From Brasenia schreberi (lineage: Eukaryota > Streptophyta > Magnoliopsida > Nymphaeales > Cabombaceae), in assembly GCA_036023115.1 (NCBI GenBank), contig JAYKKT010000055.1:9073001-9137000 (forward strand): 64,000 nt of DNA, written 5' to 3'. The translations under genes and the position numbers were made by a program. The notes below the pieces were generated by a model. The model did no database searches. It saw nothing but the letters and a program-made list of their open reading frames with translations, and was not told the origin of the DNA. Positions 13,901 through 27,634 of this stretch are shown here, in pieces. Position 1 is the first letter of the stretch; each line of letters opens with the position of its first letter.

Positions 13901-16900
13901 CTCTTCATAGTTCCATGCTACCTAGATAAGATTAGAATTAAGAGCAAACATCTTGAAATTGTTTGAAGTGTCATGGTAAGAGATAAATATAGGATAGGTG
14001 CAAGATCTCTTCCCTTTTCTCAATGAATGGGTATATCGAATTCATTTTTAATAGGTGATGAGGCGGACTATTCTGGTATAGAATCACTTAATTGCAGATC
14101 GGATGGGAGTTCCTCTTCTTGGGGCATGGTAGGTTGCATGATATCCCTTGGACGTTCCTTGTCTCTTCTGCGATACACTTGCAATTCATGCTTATTCTGA
14201 GTATCTAGTGTCAGATCTTCTTATTGTGATTCAATATCACTTTCTTCTTCCAACCCAAGACTGATAGGCATAACAAATACCTCTTGATTCTCCGTGAGTG
14301 GTTTCTCTCCCTTATTATCATAGTAGATTCTTCAAAGAAGATTACATCCATTGACACATGAATATCCGAGAAAGATACACCTAATGGCTTTTGAATTCAG
14401 TTTATCTTTATGTTTGAAGTGATCATGAACATAACAAATATGCTCAAATATTCTGAGAGTAATATTGAACAATGTCTTATTGGGCATCATTACCTAAAGT
14501 GAGATTCTTTCTTGTAATATAGATGAGGGAGTTCTAGTTATAAGGTAGATGACCATCAAAATTGCATCTCCCCAAAAAACTTTAGGAGCATTACTTTCGA
14601 TTAGCAGTAGGGCTCTAGCCGTCTATATAATGTGGCGATTTTTCCTCTTTGTCGCTCCATTTTGCTGAGGTGTATACACACATGTAGTCTAATGGATAAT
14701 GCCATGATTTTCTAAAATAATGTTTGAATGGAGTTCCAATGAATTCTCCACCATTATCGAATCTAATACAGTTAACATAACACTGAAACTGGGTTGCCAT
14801 AAACTTATGAAATAGAGGGAATATAGTGAAAACTTCACTTTTGTTTTTCATTAAATAAACCATCGAATATGGTGCAATCATTTACAAAAGTAACAAAGTA
14901 TATATGTAGCTAGATATATCAACTAAAGGACTCGGACCCTACACATCTTAGTGAACAAGCTCCAATGGGTATATTTTTCTAGACTCACTACTAGGAAAGC
15001 TAGCCCTATGATGCGTAGCTTTCTAACAAGTGTCACACTCAATAGACAAATTATCAACATTTAAACTCAACTCAGGAGCCACTTCCTTCAATTTTGACAC
15101 AAGAAGATGACCCAGTCTTTGATGCCACAGTCTTTGATGCCACAGTCTGATTTCCTTGATACTTGCATCTACTATCCCTTTAGTCACCCATGACAAAATT
15201 TCATCAACATATATAATCTAGCTTTTGCTCTACCATACCCAATGATCCTCTCTAATCCTTCGATCCTGAAAGACAACCATTTTCATCAAATGCAAGTGAG
15301 GAATTTAATTCTTTAGTAATAGCATGGACAAAGAAAAGGTTGGTAGGGAATTTAAGAATATGTAAGACTTAAGGGAGACTACCAATTGATGTTCTCACTT
15401 TCTCTTTGCCTTGGATATGAATATAGGAATCATCGGCAAGTTTTACACTACTACCAACTTTCGTACATTCATAAGAATTGAATATATTTCTATGACTAGT
15501 CATATGATAGGTAGCTCTTGAATCAATAATCCAAGAAGTACAAGAAGACAAACCATAATAAAGCCTGATGTATGCACCAATGAGGCTTGCATGTCGGAAG
15601 TGGACTCCTGTCCCTCTCTAGATTTACCCAAGTCATCTAGTCTCTTTAATATTTAAGAAAGCATATTATTCTTTGCATCTAATGTATCTGAGGAGCTTGT
15701 ATGATAGGCTTTATTCTTGAGGTAAGTTCATTTTCCAATAACTCCCGGCATTGCTCTTTAGTATGTTTTTGACTTCCTATATTGGGAGCATTTCAATTTG
15801 TCTTTATTGTCAAGTCATGAGGATCCCCGTCTACATGCACGATCACTCGTGGATACATCTCCTCTTCCATGACTATTTTCTTGTTGCTCAAGGCTTACGA
15901 AAGTTGTTTTGTCCTCTGTTTGTACTTCCTCTTAGTGTTATTTGTATCGCACCGTATCGTACGATACGGGCGATACGCCCAAAAATTATTTTTTTTCCAA
16001 TTTATTTTATAGGTTTCTGGCCTCTCTTGACTTCCCTCCAAGGTATCCTCTGATATGATTGTTTGGGATTGCAAGTTGTGTATGTAATATATAAATTTGG
16101 GTTTATAATTTCATTTATTGAATAAGAATAATTTATGAACAAATAAAAATTGTGACAAAATCATTTCCCTTTCTGTTGCCAACTTTTCGGTATATTTCTG
16201 CTACCAATTTCTAATTTCATGAAATCGTAAATAATGAAAAACAATTTGGTTGTCTCGGTTCATTGAGTGGGCATTTCACACAACAGCAACAACTAAGCCT
16301 GGGTCGGCATTTCACAACTTCACTATTTTAGGGTTCACCTTACATGACTTCCATGGAGTTGAACATGATCAACGTGTGTGAGGCTTAACTCAGTCTATGA
16401 AGTGAGAAATGGAGTTCAAGCATTAATTAAAAAGCTAGTCTCCAGCTATGTCACACGGGTGCGGGTGCGGGATATGGCAAATTTCAAAAATTTTGGGTGC
16501 GGCGATACGGCTAGGGTATATAATATTATATATTATATATAATATTCAAGCTACATAAATCAATCATAATACAACTAGTATTTGCTAATTTTGGGTGCAC
16601 GTAGGTATCAATTAGCAAGTTTTCTCATAATAATATTAAACTTACAATGATTTTACAAGCTGTAAAATATCCAAGTTATGGATTCAAAGAGTTTCGAGAT
16701 CTTTTGTAGGATATAACATATACTAGTATTTATGCTAGGATCCACTAGTGATGTCATACTCTTCTGTTCTATTGATGTGGCAATGTTCCTGGTCTTTAAA
16801 TGTGTTTGGTGATAGAGATTATTCTGTGCAAAGGCATACAATATGGAGTCAAGAATCCAATCAGATTGAGTAATAAGAAATCAATTGTTCGCACCCAAAA

Positions 16901-19900
16901 TCATTAAGCAACTTTATATTATATACAACTACAATAGCAAGTACACAACTTTATATTAAAGCAAAACATATAAATGGTAAACAACTACTAATTTCATCAT
17001 AATACACAAATCAATCTTCATTATCTGGACCCATTTATCCGTGAGTTACAAAAAAAAATTGCAATTTTTTTTTTGGCCATAAGGCACCGACACGGTGTTG
17101 GTGTCGGTGTCGCACCAGTGTCGGGGTCGACACTCCACCCGTTAGAAGTGTCTGTATGACTTAGGTCTCCAGTAAGAGAAAAAGGAGATATCATCAAGTA
17201 ACAATATCACATTACTGAGGTGTCATAGACTCAACTCAATAAACAAAGAAATGGAGCTCATCGTTTTGCTCACATATGAAAATTAGCAAATATGACAACT
17301 ACATGTACAAAGATATCAGTTTGTTAATTTTGATATATTAGATGAGTGGATTATGGAAGATAACGAAGAAAATGCACTCCTAACCAAAGAAGACATTGCA
17401 TGGATTAATTTGAAAGGAGTGCAACGACATCATGAAGGAGATGAAGATTTTGATTTTAAAGCAGAAGGTGATGAGAAACTTTGAATCTTCATCAAGGAGA
17501 AGATGAAAACTATTTAGTTAATGATTCTGATAAGCTGATACAAATTTATAATATATAAAATGTAAATGTATTTCATTTTTTGCTTCAAAATATGTGAATT
17601 TGGATGCAATTGTTCAATGTTGAATGCTCAATCTGTACTAAACTTTGTATTATATGAATTTAAAGCAATTATCAGATTTTTCTAGATTTTTCTTGATTTT
17701 TTTTCTTCATATTTTTACTAATTTTTCTTGAATTTTTAAAAAAAGTTATATTTTTTAATATTAAAGTACGATATGGGCGATACGATACGATATGCCCGTA
17801 TCATGGAGCCCAGCGTTATGCGATACGATACGCGTCAGACAACACTGCTTCTTCTGTCTCTAAATTCTTTCTATCTTCCTCTCATATAAGTAGCAAATAA
17901 ACTACACCTAGAGATGACAGAGTTTTATTGTTGAGGATGTTCGCCTTTACATTTCCAAATTCATTGACTCCCCATAATAGATTGAATATTTTTTTCCTCT
18001 AAGTTTGCATTTATATTTTTAAACAATGAGGATAGTCTCCTTAAGTATAATACTGCAGATCATCCTATAGACTTCTAAGTTGTGTGTAGTACTTGTTAAT
18101 CGATTGACTTTCTTGTCGACACTTCCTGATTTTTGCCTCTATTTCATATTTTTTCTCAATATTGATTTTCTTAGAATAAGCATCTATCACGACTTCCCTC
18201 ACAAGGAAGTTTTAAATACCTAGGGTCAATTTTTCAAAGTGATAGAAAAATTGATTGAGATGCAGAAAATTAATGCCAGTTGGTTAAAAAGGAGAGGGGC
18301 ATTAGTATCGTGTGTGATAAGAAGATACCATTAAAGTTAAAAGGTAAATATTATAGAGCAACAATTAGACTTGCTATATTTTATGGTTTTGAGTGTTGGG
18401 CAGTTAATCATCAATATGTGCAAAAGATATCGTAGCAAAAATGAAGATGTTCAGATGGATGAGGATCACACAAGGAAAGACAATATACATAATGAGTTTA
18501 TTAGAAACCAATTGGGAGTAGCACCAATAGAGGATAAAATGAGGGAAAACCATTTAAGATAGTTTGGACATATAGAAAGACGATCAAAGGATATTCCCGT
18601 AAGAAGATATGAAAATTAGATTGTGAAAATGTTAAAAGAGGAAGAGGACGACAACAAAAGTGTTGGAAAGAAACTATAAAGAATGATCTAGTTTATATGG
18701 AGTTAATTGCTAGCATGACACATAATAGGGCTTTGTGGAAACAAAGAATCCATGTAGCCGACCCCATCTAGTATTGTTCAGTGCATAAAAGGGCATTGCT
18801 CAAAGTCCATGGTTGTGAACAAACGTAAAATTAGATAAACCTAAGCAGACTCTTTTTTTATTTCAAAGAAGCTTTGATAGTGATTAGTATTACTTGATAT
18901 TCTAATATTGCTCTTTCGGTAGTATGGCCTACAATAATTTCTAAGCATATCTTGTTATATGATATGCCTTTCAAAAATATCTTGTTATATGATATGGTGC
19001 TAAGTTCATGTATATTGCAATAGGGGTTTTGAGATACGTCTCATGACATTGATTTTATTCAGTGATAATAGGGAGTTGAGTCTTGAGGACTTGTGAGACC
19101 ATTTGCATTCAGAGCATTATTTGCTTTTGTCAGTATGCTAAGTGTTTAATTTGTATTCTGTTAGCTGACACTAGAAAACTTTGTTTAGATTTTCTAATGC
19201 TGTGGGGTCATTTATTTATCCGCTATACGGCCAAGGAGAGCTACCCTCATCATTCTGTCGCTGTGCTGCTGTTAAAGGTGCTATCACTGTAAGTTTTAGT
19301 GATTGCACTTGAGAAATTCTCAGAGAAGTATTTAGCGGAATTGTCTGTATCTTCTGAAGTTTTTTTGGGAATCAAATTGTGTTTCTCAAAGAATTTCAGA
19401 CATGAAAAGGTTCCTAACATTATTTTTTATAACAAGCTCCTAAGAAAATTTTAGATAGACCATATACATGATAGTTCTCTGTAAATTATATTCCCAGGTC
19501 ACTTCTTGTGGTCTGTTTGTGTTACCTTTTATTTTTTATATGCTGTTAATGAATAATGAATCTGATCCTGTTTGGTTCCAGGTCCTTGGTATGCCGGTAA
19601 CAGAGTTAATGATCAAGAAGGTATTTAAACAAAATAACCATTTTTTGTTTCGAAAAAGTTCTATTTGCAATTTAATACATATTCTGTTGAAAGAATAGTT
19701 GTGTTTCCTTTGTTTGATCCTAAATGCTATCCTACCCTTGTGTTATGCTACTAAGGTTGTAAAGTCTTTTTGATTCTAGCAACATGACTCATAGTGTATG
19801 CATGGTAAATGCCTCTGCTGTTATCTTCTTAAAGAAAAACGAAGAGTTGTTCCTTGTTGATAAGTGACAGGAGTTTCTCCATAAGACAAAGAAATATGGA

Positions 19901-22900
19901 ATAACATTGTGAATGTGGATGCCCCATCAGAAGATCAGCGCCTAAGCTGGATGCCAACACCCTGTCAAAGGATCGGGCATGCCTACTGTTGAAATTCAGA
20001 GTAGTTTCGCAGAAGATTAAAACACGAAATATGATTAATATTAAGGAGGAAACACGAGAGATTGAAGGAAAGGGGCGCGGACCTCCAATGGAGGCCGCCC
20101 CCCTCTATCTCTCTCTAAGGAGCTGTAAAACGAAAATTGACCAAAATACCCCCTAGTACCAAAAATTATCAAAATGCCCCTAATATTTCGGGCAAGTACA
20201 ATAATGCCTAAAAACATCAGAAATTATAAAACTAACACAAAAAACGCTAGATAAGCATATTCTTCAACACCTACTTGGTAGCAGACCATAACACAAATCT
20301 GAATCAGGACTAGGTGAGTTGATATACCCAGAACTGAAGCTCCACTAGCGCTCAAGACCAGATTTCATGCCGGCTCCTGAAGGGCATGTCAGGCACCATA
20401 TCCAAGTGCATGTTAATGTCATGGGTGAAACTGGTTTTGCAGTACATGTTAAAATTTGATGTCATAAAGATGCCTTTCGGGGGTACAATCGATATGGGGT
20501 GGGCATGATACTAAACCTGGAATTCCATATATGATGGTGAAACCATAAGCCTCAGGTACATGGGAAACATCGAGATATGTATGCAGAAATTAAATGTGCC
20601 ACAAAACCACCTTGAACAACTCCGTAACAAATTATAAAACAGAACTATCTGGATAGACATTGGTTATTTAGCTATGGAGGGTTGAGGTCAGATGGTTTAT
20701 ATTTCAGAGGATATATAGGCATATACCTGGCAGCATTAAGATCATTCATTGGGATCCACAACGAAGAATCATGATCAAAGTTCAAAAGATTCTTGTAAAT
20801 CATGAATTATTCTGGGGGAAGTTTCCAACGTAAATTCTAGAAAAGGGAGGCCAACTCCTTGTAAAGGTATAAGAAGCGATCAAATGAGATCCCTTATTCT
20901 TCATTCTCTCTCTCATTAGTAAATCTCACCTCCACCGAGGATAACTTGGGATGAACTTAGTTTCAGCACAGCTGAGTCTGTGGAGGCTACTGACATTCAG
21001 CATTGAGAAGGAAAAACATAGCAGATCGGCTCCTTAGCTCAACCGTTGGAGTGAATAGCATCAAGTAGCAGGACACTTGGACTTGTCTAATAACAGACCT
21101 CATCCCGTGGACCCGAAGGCGATAAAGTTTGTAGGAATGTTTCCTTCTTCAAAAGCTGAGCTTAAGGGCCACACCAAAAAATATTGAACTGTTGGATGCA
21201 AGATGGATGTTGCAAACCTGTATTACAAAAAGCATAAAGGTTGAAAAGTTTTATTATTTTCATCATACAACAACAACAACTAAGCCTTTTCCCATACTAG
21301 ACGGGGTTTTATTATTTTCATCATATGACAAAAAATTGCTACTACCATGAAATAAAGAAACAGTATCACCCAACAAACACTAATCACCCTAAAAGTCACA
21401 GTTTTGAATAGTTCACAGTTTATTGACCATAGTGACAAAAAAGCACAAGGATTGAAAAGCTTTATGATTTTCATCATACAACAACAACAACAACAACAAC
21501 TAAGCCTTTTCCCATACTAGACGGGGTCGGCTACATGGATTCTTTGTTTCCATAGATCCCTATCGTGTGCCATGTTAGCAGTTAACTCCCAATAAGCTAG
21601 ATCATTCTTTATTGTTTCTTTCCAACACTTTTGTGGTCGTCCTCTACCTCTTTTAATACTTTCCAAATTTAGTTTTTCTAACCTTCTTACAGGTTCTTCT
21701 TTTGATCCTCTTTCTATATGTCCAAACCATCTTAAACGATGTTCTCTCATTTTATCCTCTATTGGTGCTACTCCTAATTTGTTTCTAATAACCTCATTAT
21801 GTATACGGTCTTTTCTTGTATGACCACTCATCCATCTTAACATCTTCATTTCTGTCACATACATCTTTTGTACATGTTGATGATTAACTGCCCAACACTT
21901 AGAACCATAAAACATGGCAAGCCTAATTGCTGCTCTATAATATTTACCTTTTAATTTTAATGGTATCTTCTTATCACAAAGAATACTTGATGCTCCTCTC
22001 CATTTTAACCAACCAACATTAATTCTATGCGTAACATCTCCATCAATTATTCCATCACTCTGAAAAATTGACCCTAGGTATTTAAAACTTTCCTTTTGGA
22101 GAATGCAATGTGTGCCAATTTTAATTTCTGTCCTTTGAAGTAATCAAATGATCAAACTTACATTCCATATATTCTGTCTTTGTTCTACTATGTCAGAGAC
22201 CTTTGCTTTCTAATGTTTCTCTCCATAGTTCCAATTTTCTATTAACTTTTTCCTTAGACTCCTCCACTAATACAATGTCATCTGCAAATAACATACACCA
22301 AGGTACTTCATCTTGAATATGTTTTGTTAACTCATCCATCACCATTATAAATAAGTATGGACTTAAAGTTGATCCTTGATGTAACCCAATATTAACTTCA
22401 AAGAAGTCTGTCGTCGTTCCTTCATGAGTCCTCACACATGTTTTTGCACCATCATACATGTCTCTTATAAGGTTAATATATGTCAATGGGATACCTCTTT
22501 TTTCCAAAGGTCTCCAAAGAACCTCCCTCGGTACCCTATCATAAGCTTTTTCTAGATCAATAAATATCATGTGAAGGTCTTTCTTTTTTGTTCTAAAATG
22601 TTCCATAAGACGTCTCAAAAGGTGAATCACTTCAATGGTAGATCTGCGTGACATGAATCCAAATTGGTTCTCTATTGTACTTGATACTTGTCTTAACCTA
22701 CGTTCGATAATTCTTTCTCATAATTTCATAGTATGACTCATTAACTTGATACCTCGATAATTCTCACAATTTTGAATGTTTCCCTTGTTCTTATATATGG
22801 GTATAAGTGTACTTGCTCTCCATTCCTCGGGCATCTTTTGGTTTTTCCATATTTCATTTAATAGTCTTGTGAGCCAAGTGATTCCTATTTCTCCTAGTAT

Positions 22901-25182
22901 TTTCCAAACTTCTATAGGAATATTATCTGGTCCTACCGATTTACCACCCTTCATATGTTTAAGAGCCTCTTTGACTTCATTCTTTTGAATACGTCGGTAG
23001 AAATTGTTGTTTATATACTTTTATGACTTGGCTAAATCTCGTAAACTAATATTAACATCTTTATTTTCATTAAAAAGATTATAAAAATAGTTTTTCCATC
23101 TATTTCTTATATCATCATTTGCCACTAGAATTTTTTCATCCTCGTCTTTTATGCATCTAACATAATTAAGATCTTTAGTTTTCTTATCTCTAGCCTTAGC
23201 TATCCTAAAAATATCTCTTTCACCCTCTTTTGAGTTGAGTTTTTTATATAAGTCCTCCCAAATCTTAGTTTTTGCTTCACTAACGGTCTTTTTCGCTTCC
23301 TTCTTTGCTTTCTTATAAGCTTCTAAAGTTTCACTAGTTTTCTTAGCATAATGTAATTTGTAAAATGCTCTCTTTGCCTTGATTTTATTTTGTACTACTT
23401 TACTCCACCACCAAGCTTCTTTTTGTGCCGGTACACCTCCCTTAGATACCCCTAACACATCTTTCGCCACTTTCCTAATATGTATAACCATATTGTTCCA
23501 CATATCACAGGGTGTGCCAACATAATTCCAAACATCTCCTTGAAGGACTTTCTGTTTAAATATATCTTCTTTCTCACTTTTGAGGTTCCACCATTTAGTT
23601 TGAATAGCTCGATGCACTCTTTTCTTCTTTGTCCATTTTTTTATTTGTAAATCCATAACTAAAAGTCGATATTGGGTGGTTAAGCTTTCTCCTGGAATTA
23701 CCTTACAATCTTTACAACACACTCTATCTTTTTTTCTACAAATAAAGTAATCAATTTGTGTTTGTGATAAGCCACTCTTATAAGTAATTAAATGTTCATC
23801 TCATTTTTTGAAGATTGTATTGACTATAAAGAGATCAAATGCCATAGCAAAATTTAAAATCTCCCTACCTTCCTTGTTTATATCCCACAACCAAAGTTTT
23901 CATGAATCCCTTGATATCCTAATGCCTCTTTACCAACATGTCCATTTAAATCTCCTCCTAAACAAATCATCTCCCTTCGTGGAATCTTTTGAAACACCTT
24001 ATATAACTCTTCCCAAAAAACAGTCTTTATACTACCTTTTAGTCTTACTTAGGGTGCGTAAGCACAAACTATATTCAAAACCTACCTCTGCTCCTAACAC
24101 TAATTTCAATGTCATGATTTGGTCACCATATCGTTGTATGTCTATTACACTCTCCTTTAAATCTTTATTTATGATAATACCAACTCCGTTTCGAGCCTTT
24201 TCTTTACCTGAGTACCATAATTTAAAACCTGTATCCTCTATCTCCTTCAAACTCCGCCCATGTAAGGGATCACCCTTGCATTGCCGGTCCCAAGCCCGAA
24301 TAAAGGAGGAGGGTTGTGTTAGGTTTCCGACAACCAGAGTAAAACTTTGTCGGATTTTTATAACATGGATTATGATTTTCATCATGCAATAAAAAATTTC
24401 TATTACCACAAAATAAAGAAATAGTACCACACAACAAACACTAATCACTATAAAACATCAAAGACTTACAGAAAATATGGTAAAAGAACGTGAAGTGTTC
24501 AAACTAGTGATTGAAAAACATAAACCAATAGTGCAACTTATCCCCTTATTATTTATGGCACTTCATATACTACAGCTACTTCTCTTTGTTCGCAATTCCA
24601 AATTATCTTTAGTGGCTTCTCTTTCTATATGAACTGCGTGCTGTTACAACCAAGGGTTAGTTTTACATTTTCTTTTGTTACCTTAGTACCATAAGTGCTG
24701 TTTAGTGACTTTATGTGCTTCCCAAAAGCTGGGTTTCCCCTTTGCTATATGAATTATGAAAAACTTTTTCATGGACTCTTATTTCTCACCAAATTTGTAC
24801 AATCAGTAATTAGTCACTGCAAATCAACTTTCCTTTTCTCTAAAGTCTCTCCCAGACCATGCATGATTGGAAAAAATTCTCTTATTTCTTACTGACCTCA
24901 ACTAAGCATAAGGAGAAACTCGAAATGTAACAAATATGGATCCTTTAACGCATCATGAACGTTATTTTTGTCTCAATGTGCTAAATTCTGTGTTAGCGGC
25001 AACAGACCATTTACACCTTTTGTCAATACATGGACTTATTTAGCAAAAATTTAGGATCATTGTGGAGTACCTATGTTACATGGATACGGGTATGGTACCG
25101 GTACCCGGTACGGGTAAGGGTATGCGGTACGCAATTTTCTAAAAAACTAAGGTACGGGTACGCCAATATTAAAAAAATTTAA

Positions 25183-25223
<41 letters not shown>

Positions 25224-27543
25224 ATTATATAGAGCATTATATATTTTAAAGAGCATTCTAGTGTTTGTGAATAATTTTATTCTAACTATGACTATGAGGA
25301 TGCCATTTATATTCTTCTTTAAAGTAAGAACAATTAAACAACAAACACATACCAGAAGTCGTCAATTGAATTTGCAAGGAAAGATCTGAAACCAGCATAA
25401 AAGGTGATCTCCATCATTGGGGTTGCAGTGCTTCCCATAAGAGAATCAAGAGTTCCTCCTAAAGAAGCATCATTTCAAGAATATCATAAATCAGAATAAT
25501 GAAGTCAACAACATATAAGCAAGACCAACATATGCAAAAAGAATTAATGAAGAGATAGATAGACCTTTGTCAATCACAGCATGTCAGCATCAAATGAAGC
25601 AGATTTAAAGCTATTCATATCTTGCACATCCATCTTAATATCTGAACGATTTTCATGAAGTTAATTAAAAATTAATGAAAAAGGTGTAATAAAATGAAAG
25701 TGATTATGATATGGCATACCTGTTTTAAACTCGTACTTCGCAGTGCAATCTTCCTACATATTACATAAACTCACAACAAACTCGTATTAAATAGTTCATG
25801 AACAAACAAGCAAACACAAGATACAATCATACAATGAATTATGAAACAATATCATTCCAATTTCGAAATGTGCTGCCAAAATAACAGTGCAGACTCCCAT
25901 ATCACAGCAACCACAGTAGAAACAATGCACACACAGTGAGTAAAGATGCACACCCTAATGTCACAAACATGAAACATGTCGGCATGCCTTCAAATAAATG
26001 TTTCAATACGAAATGAGCCCCATTTCCACCTGAATATATCACAGTAGAAACAATGCACACACAGTGAGTAAAGATGCACACACACATAACAGGATTGCTG
26101 CACAGTGCACACATATAACCAATGTAGCGTGCACACACAGTGAATAAAAGTGGCATACACATAAACCACTTTGTTGAAGGCTTCAATTCAATGTTTCAAT
26201 ACGAAATGAGCCTCATCCCCATTTCCACCTGAATATATCACACACCACCCAATATCTTTGAACCCAATTTTAAGGAAGAAGTGAAGCGACCTCCTTTTGA
26301 CAAGGGATCACATCAAATAGCACGAATTTGAGGAAAAACCGAGTAAGAACAGACAACAAACAAATGAGAAGGAACAAAAAGATAGGGTATGCAGCATATA
26401 TCCTATTTGACCAATAAATAAAATAACGTAGAGAGGATATTGTCAAGATGGAAAATCCCAGTGGAGACTAAGAATGTGCCATTTGGTCCTGGCTTCACAC
26501 CAGGGGGAGGAGGATAGATGGTGTTTGAGGGGTTCCTTGAGAAGGAGCTCTTGTTCTTTATGGCCATCTTACTGTCTTCTTTATGAAACCCCAACAACTA
26601 GTTGATTGCTACTGCTCATCGTTGATTCAGTAGTCGCTCCTACCTATCTCACCAGAAGCTTCCTCGGTTCTGTAATTATTAAAGAATTAACTTAAGACAT
26701 ACATAAAAACAGAGGTAGCTAAAAAGAATAATTTTGTCCTGGACATGAACAAGGCATTGCGACATGTGTTCGGTATTTGACATGTGAAACAATCAGACAT
26801 CAACAATTTATAAGCTGTTTAACCTCCAGAAAATGAACATAGAAAAATAAATGATTGAAACCATTAGCATTCAGCATTTCATAGGAAACAAGCACTTCAT
26901 CGATCACATGCCTCTGTCCCCAATATCCAGAACAGACATAACAATATATTCTCTCTTCAAGCATTTCACCAAGTGCCCAAATCCCATGAAGTTTAATTAC
27001 AAGCAGAGCCAGAATACAAGCAACGATAGAATTTCCGTGAAAGAAAAGAAAACTAACATTAGCTTTCTCCAAACAAAACACACTACCAGTAAGAGTTTAG
27101 CTTTCATCAATCACTCAAAATAAAGATAAACATAATCATCTAGGTCAACAAGTAAATGAATTGATAGTTTCAAGTGAGTAGGATCATTTTCTATAAACCT
27201 GTGTTTCCGCTCACCGTATATGGTAACCGCGAGATTCTTATACAAGCGAACAGCAAAATATCCACGTTAAATGGAAACAAACGATACTCCATTCAAATTG
27301 CCCAAGAATGAATTCAGTTTATATTCAACACAGGGAGTCGAACTAATAAATTATAACTAACACTCACAACCAGAGTCTATCACAGCAGTAGAAACAATGC
27401 ACACACACGCAGTTAATGTGGCGGCCAAGAAGAATGGAAGAGTTAAGGCTAGGGTAGGGATGTCGACGGTGGCCGGCGGTCGGTGATCGCACTGATCAGC
27501 GGTCGGCCTGAGACGAACGAAGCTGCGAGACGAAGGACGGAAG

Positions 27544-27634
<91 letters not shown>

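Larger units (their letters stand above)
15933..17847. mobile_element. hAT-like DNA element nested in the copia relic
   Basis: The ends are imperfect inverted repeats: tagtgttatttg at the left and, inverted, cagtgttgtctg at the right. Both are followed inward by clusters of gatacg/cgtatc words. The flanks cttcctct and cttcttct are a 7/8 match, consistent with an 8-bp target duplication. Near the right end (about 17340-17485) a plus-strand stretch reads [14 protein letters not shown], resembling the C-terminal tail of plant hAT transposases. The two halves of the surrounding copia relic (gag and pol) resume on either side. A second element sits inside it (16446-17164). The superfamily call is inferred from the termini and duplication length. 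Confidence 0.6.
12425..18195 (-). mobile_element. Ty1/copia relic in REP intron 2, split by a DNA element
   Basis: Read on the minus strand. Gag-like sequence is at about 17850-18190 ([12 protein letters not shown]). The zinc-knuckle region is around 15720-15800 and is degenerate. Protease is at 15369-15551 ([11 protein letters not shown], with Gly of the DSGA active site changed to Arg). Integrase is around 14615-14881 ([11 protein letters not shown]). The reverse transcriptase start is at 13536-13823 ([20 protein letters not shown]). The pol end is at 12822-13043 ([20 protein letters not shown]) and RNase H at about 12440-12690 ([11 protein letters not shown], then an LLNKLG tail). Stops and frameshifts are frequent. 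Gag and pol are separated by the hAT-like element 15933-17847. No LTRs were recognised. It lies antisense to the REP transcript, wholly within intron 2. Confidence 0.85.

Noticed and set aside
23808..24392. 194-codon plus-strand open frame
   Set aside because: It is antisense to the RTE endonuclease region; the real coding strand with motifs is minus.
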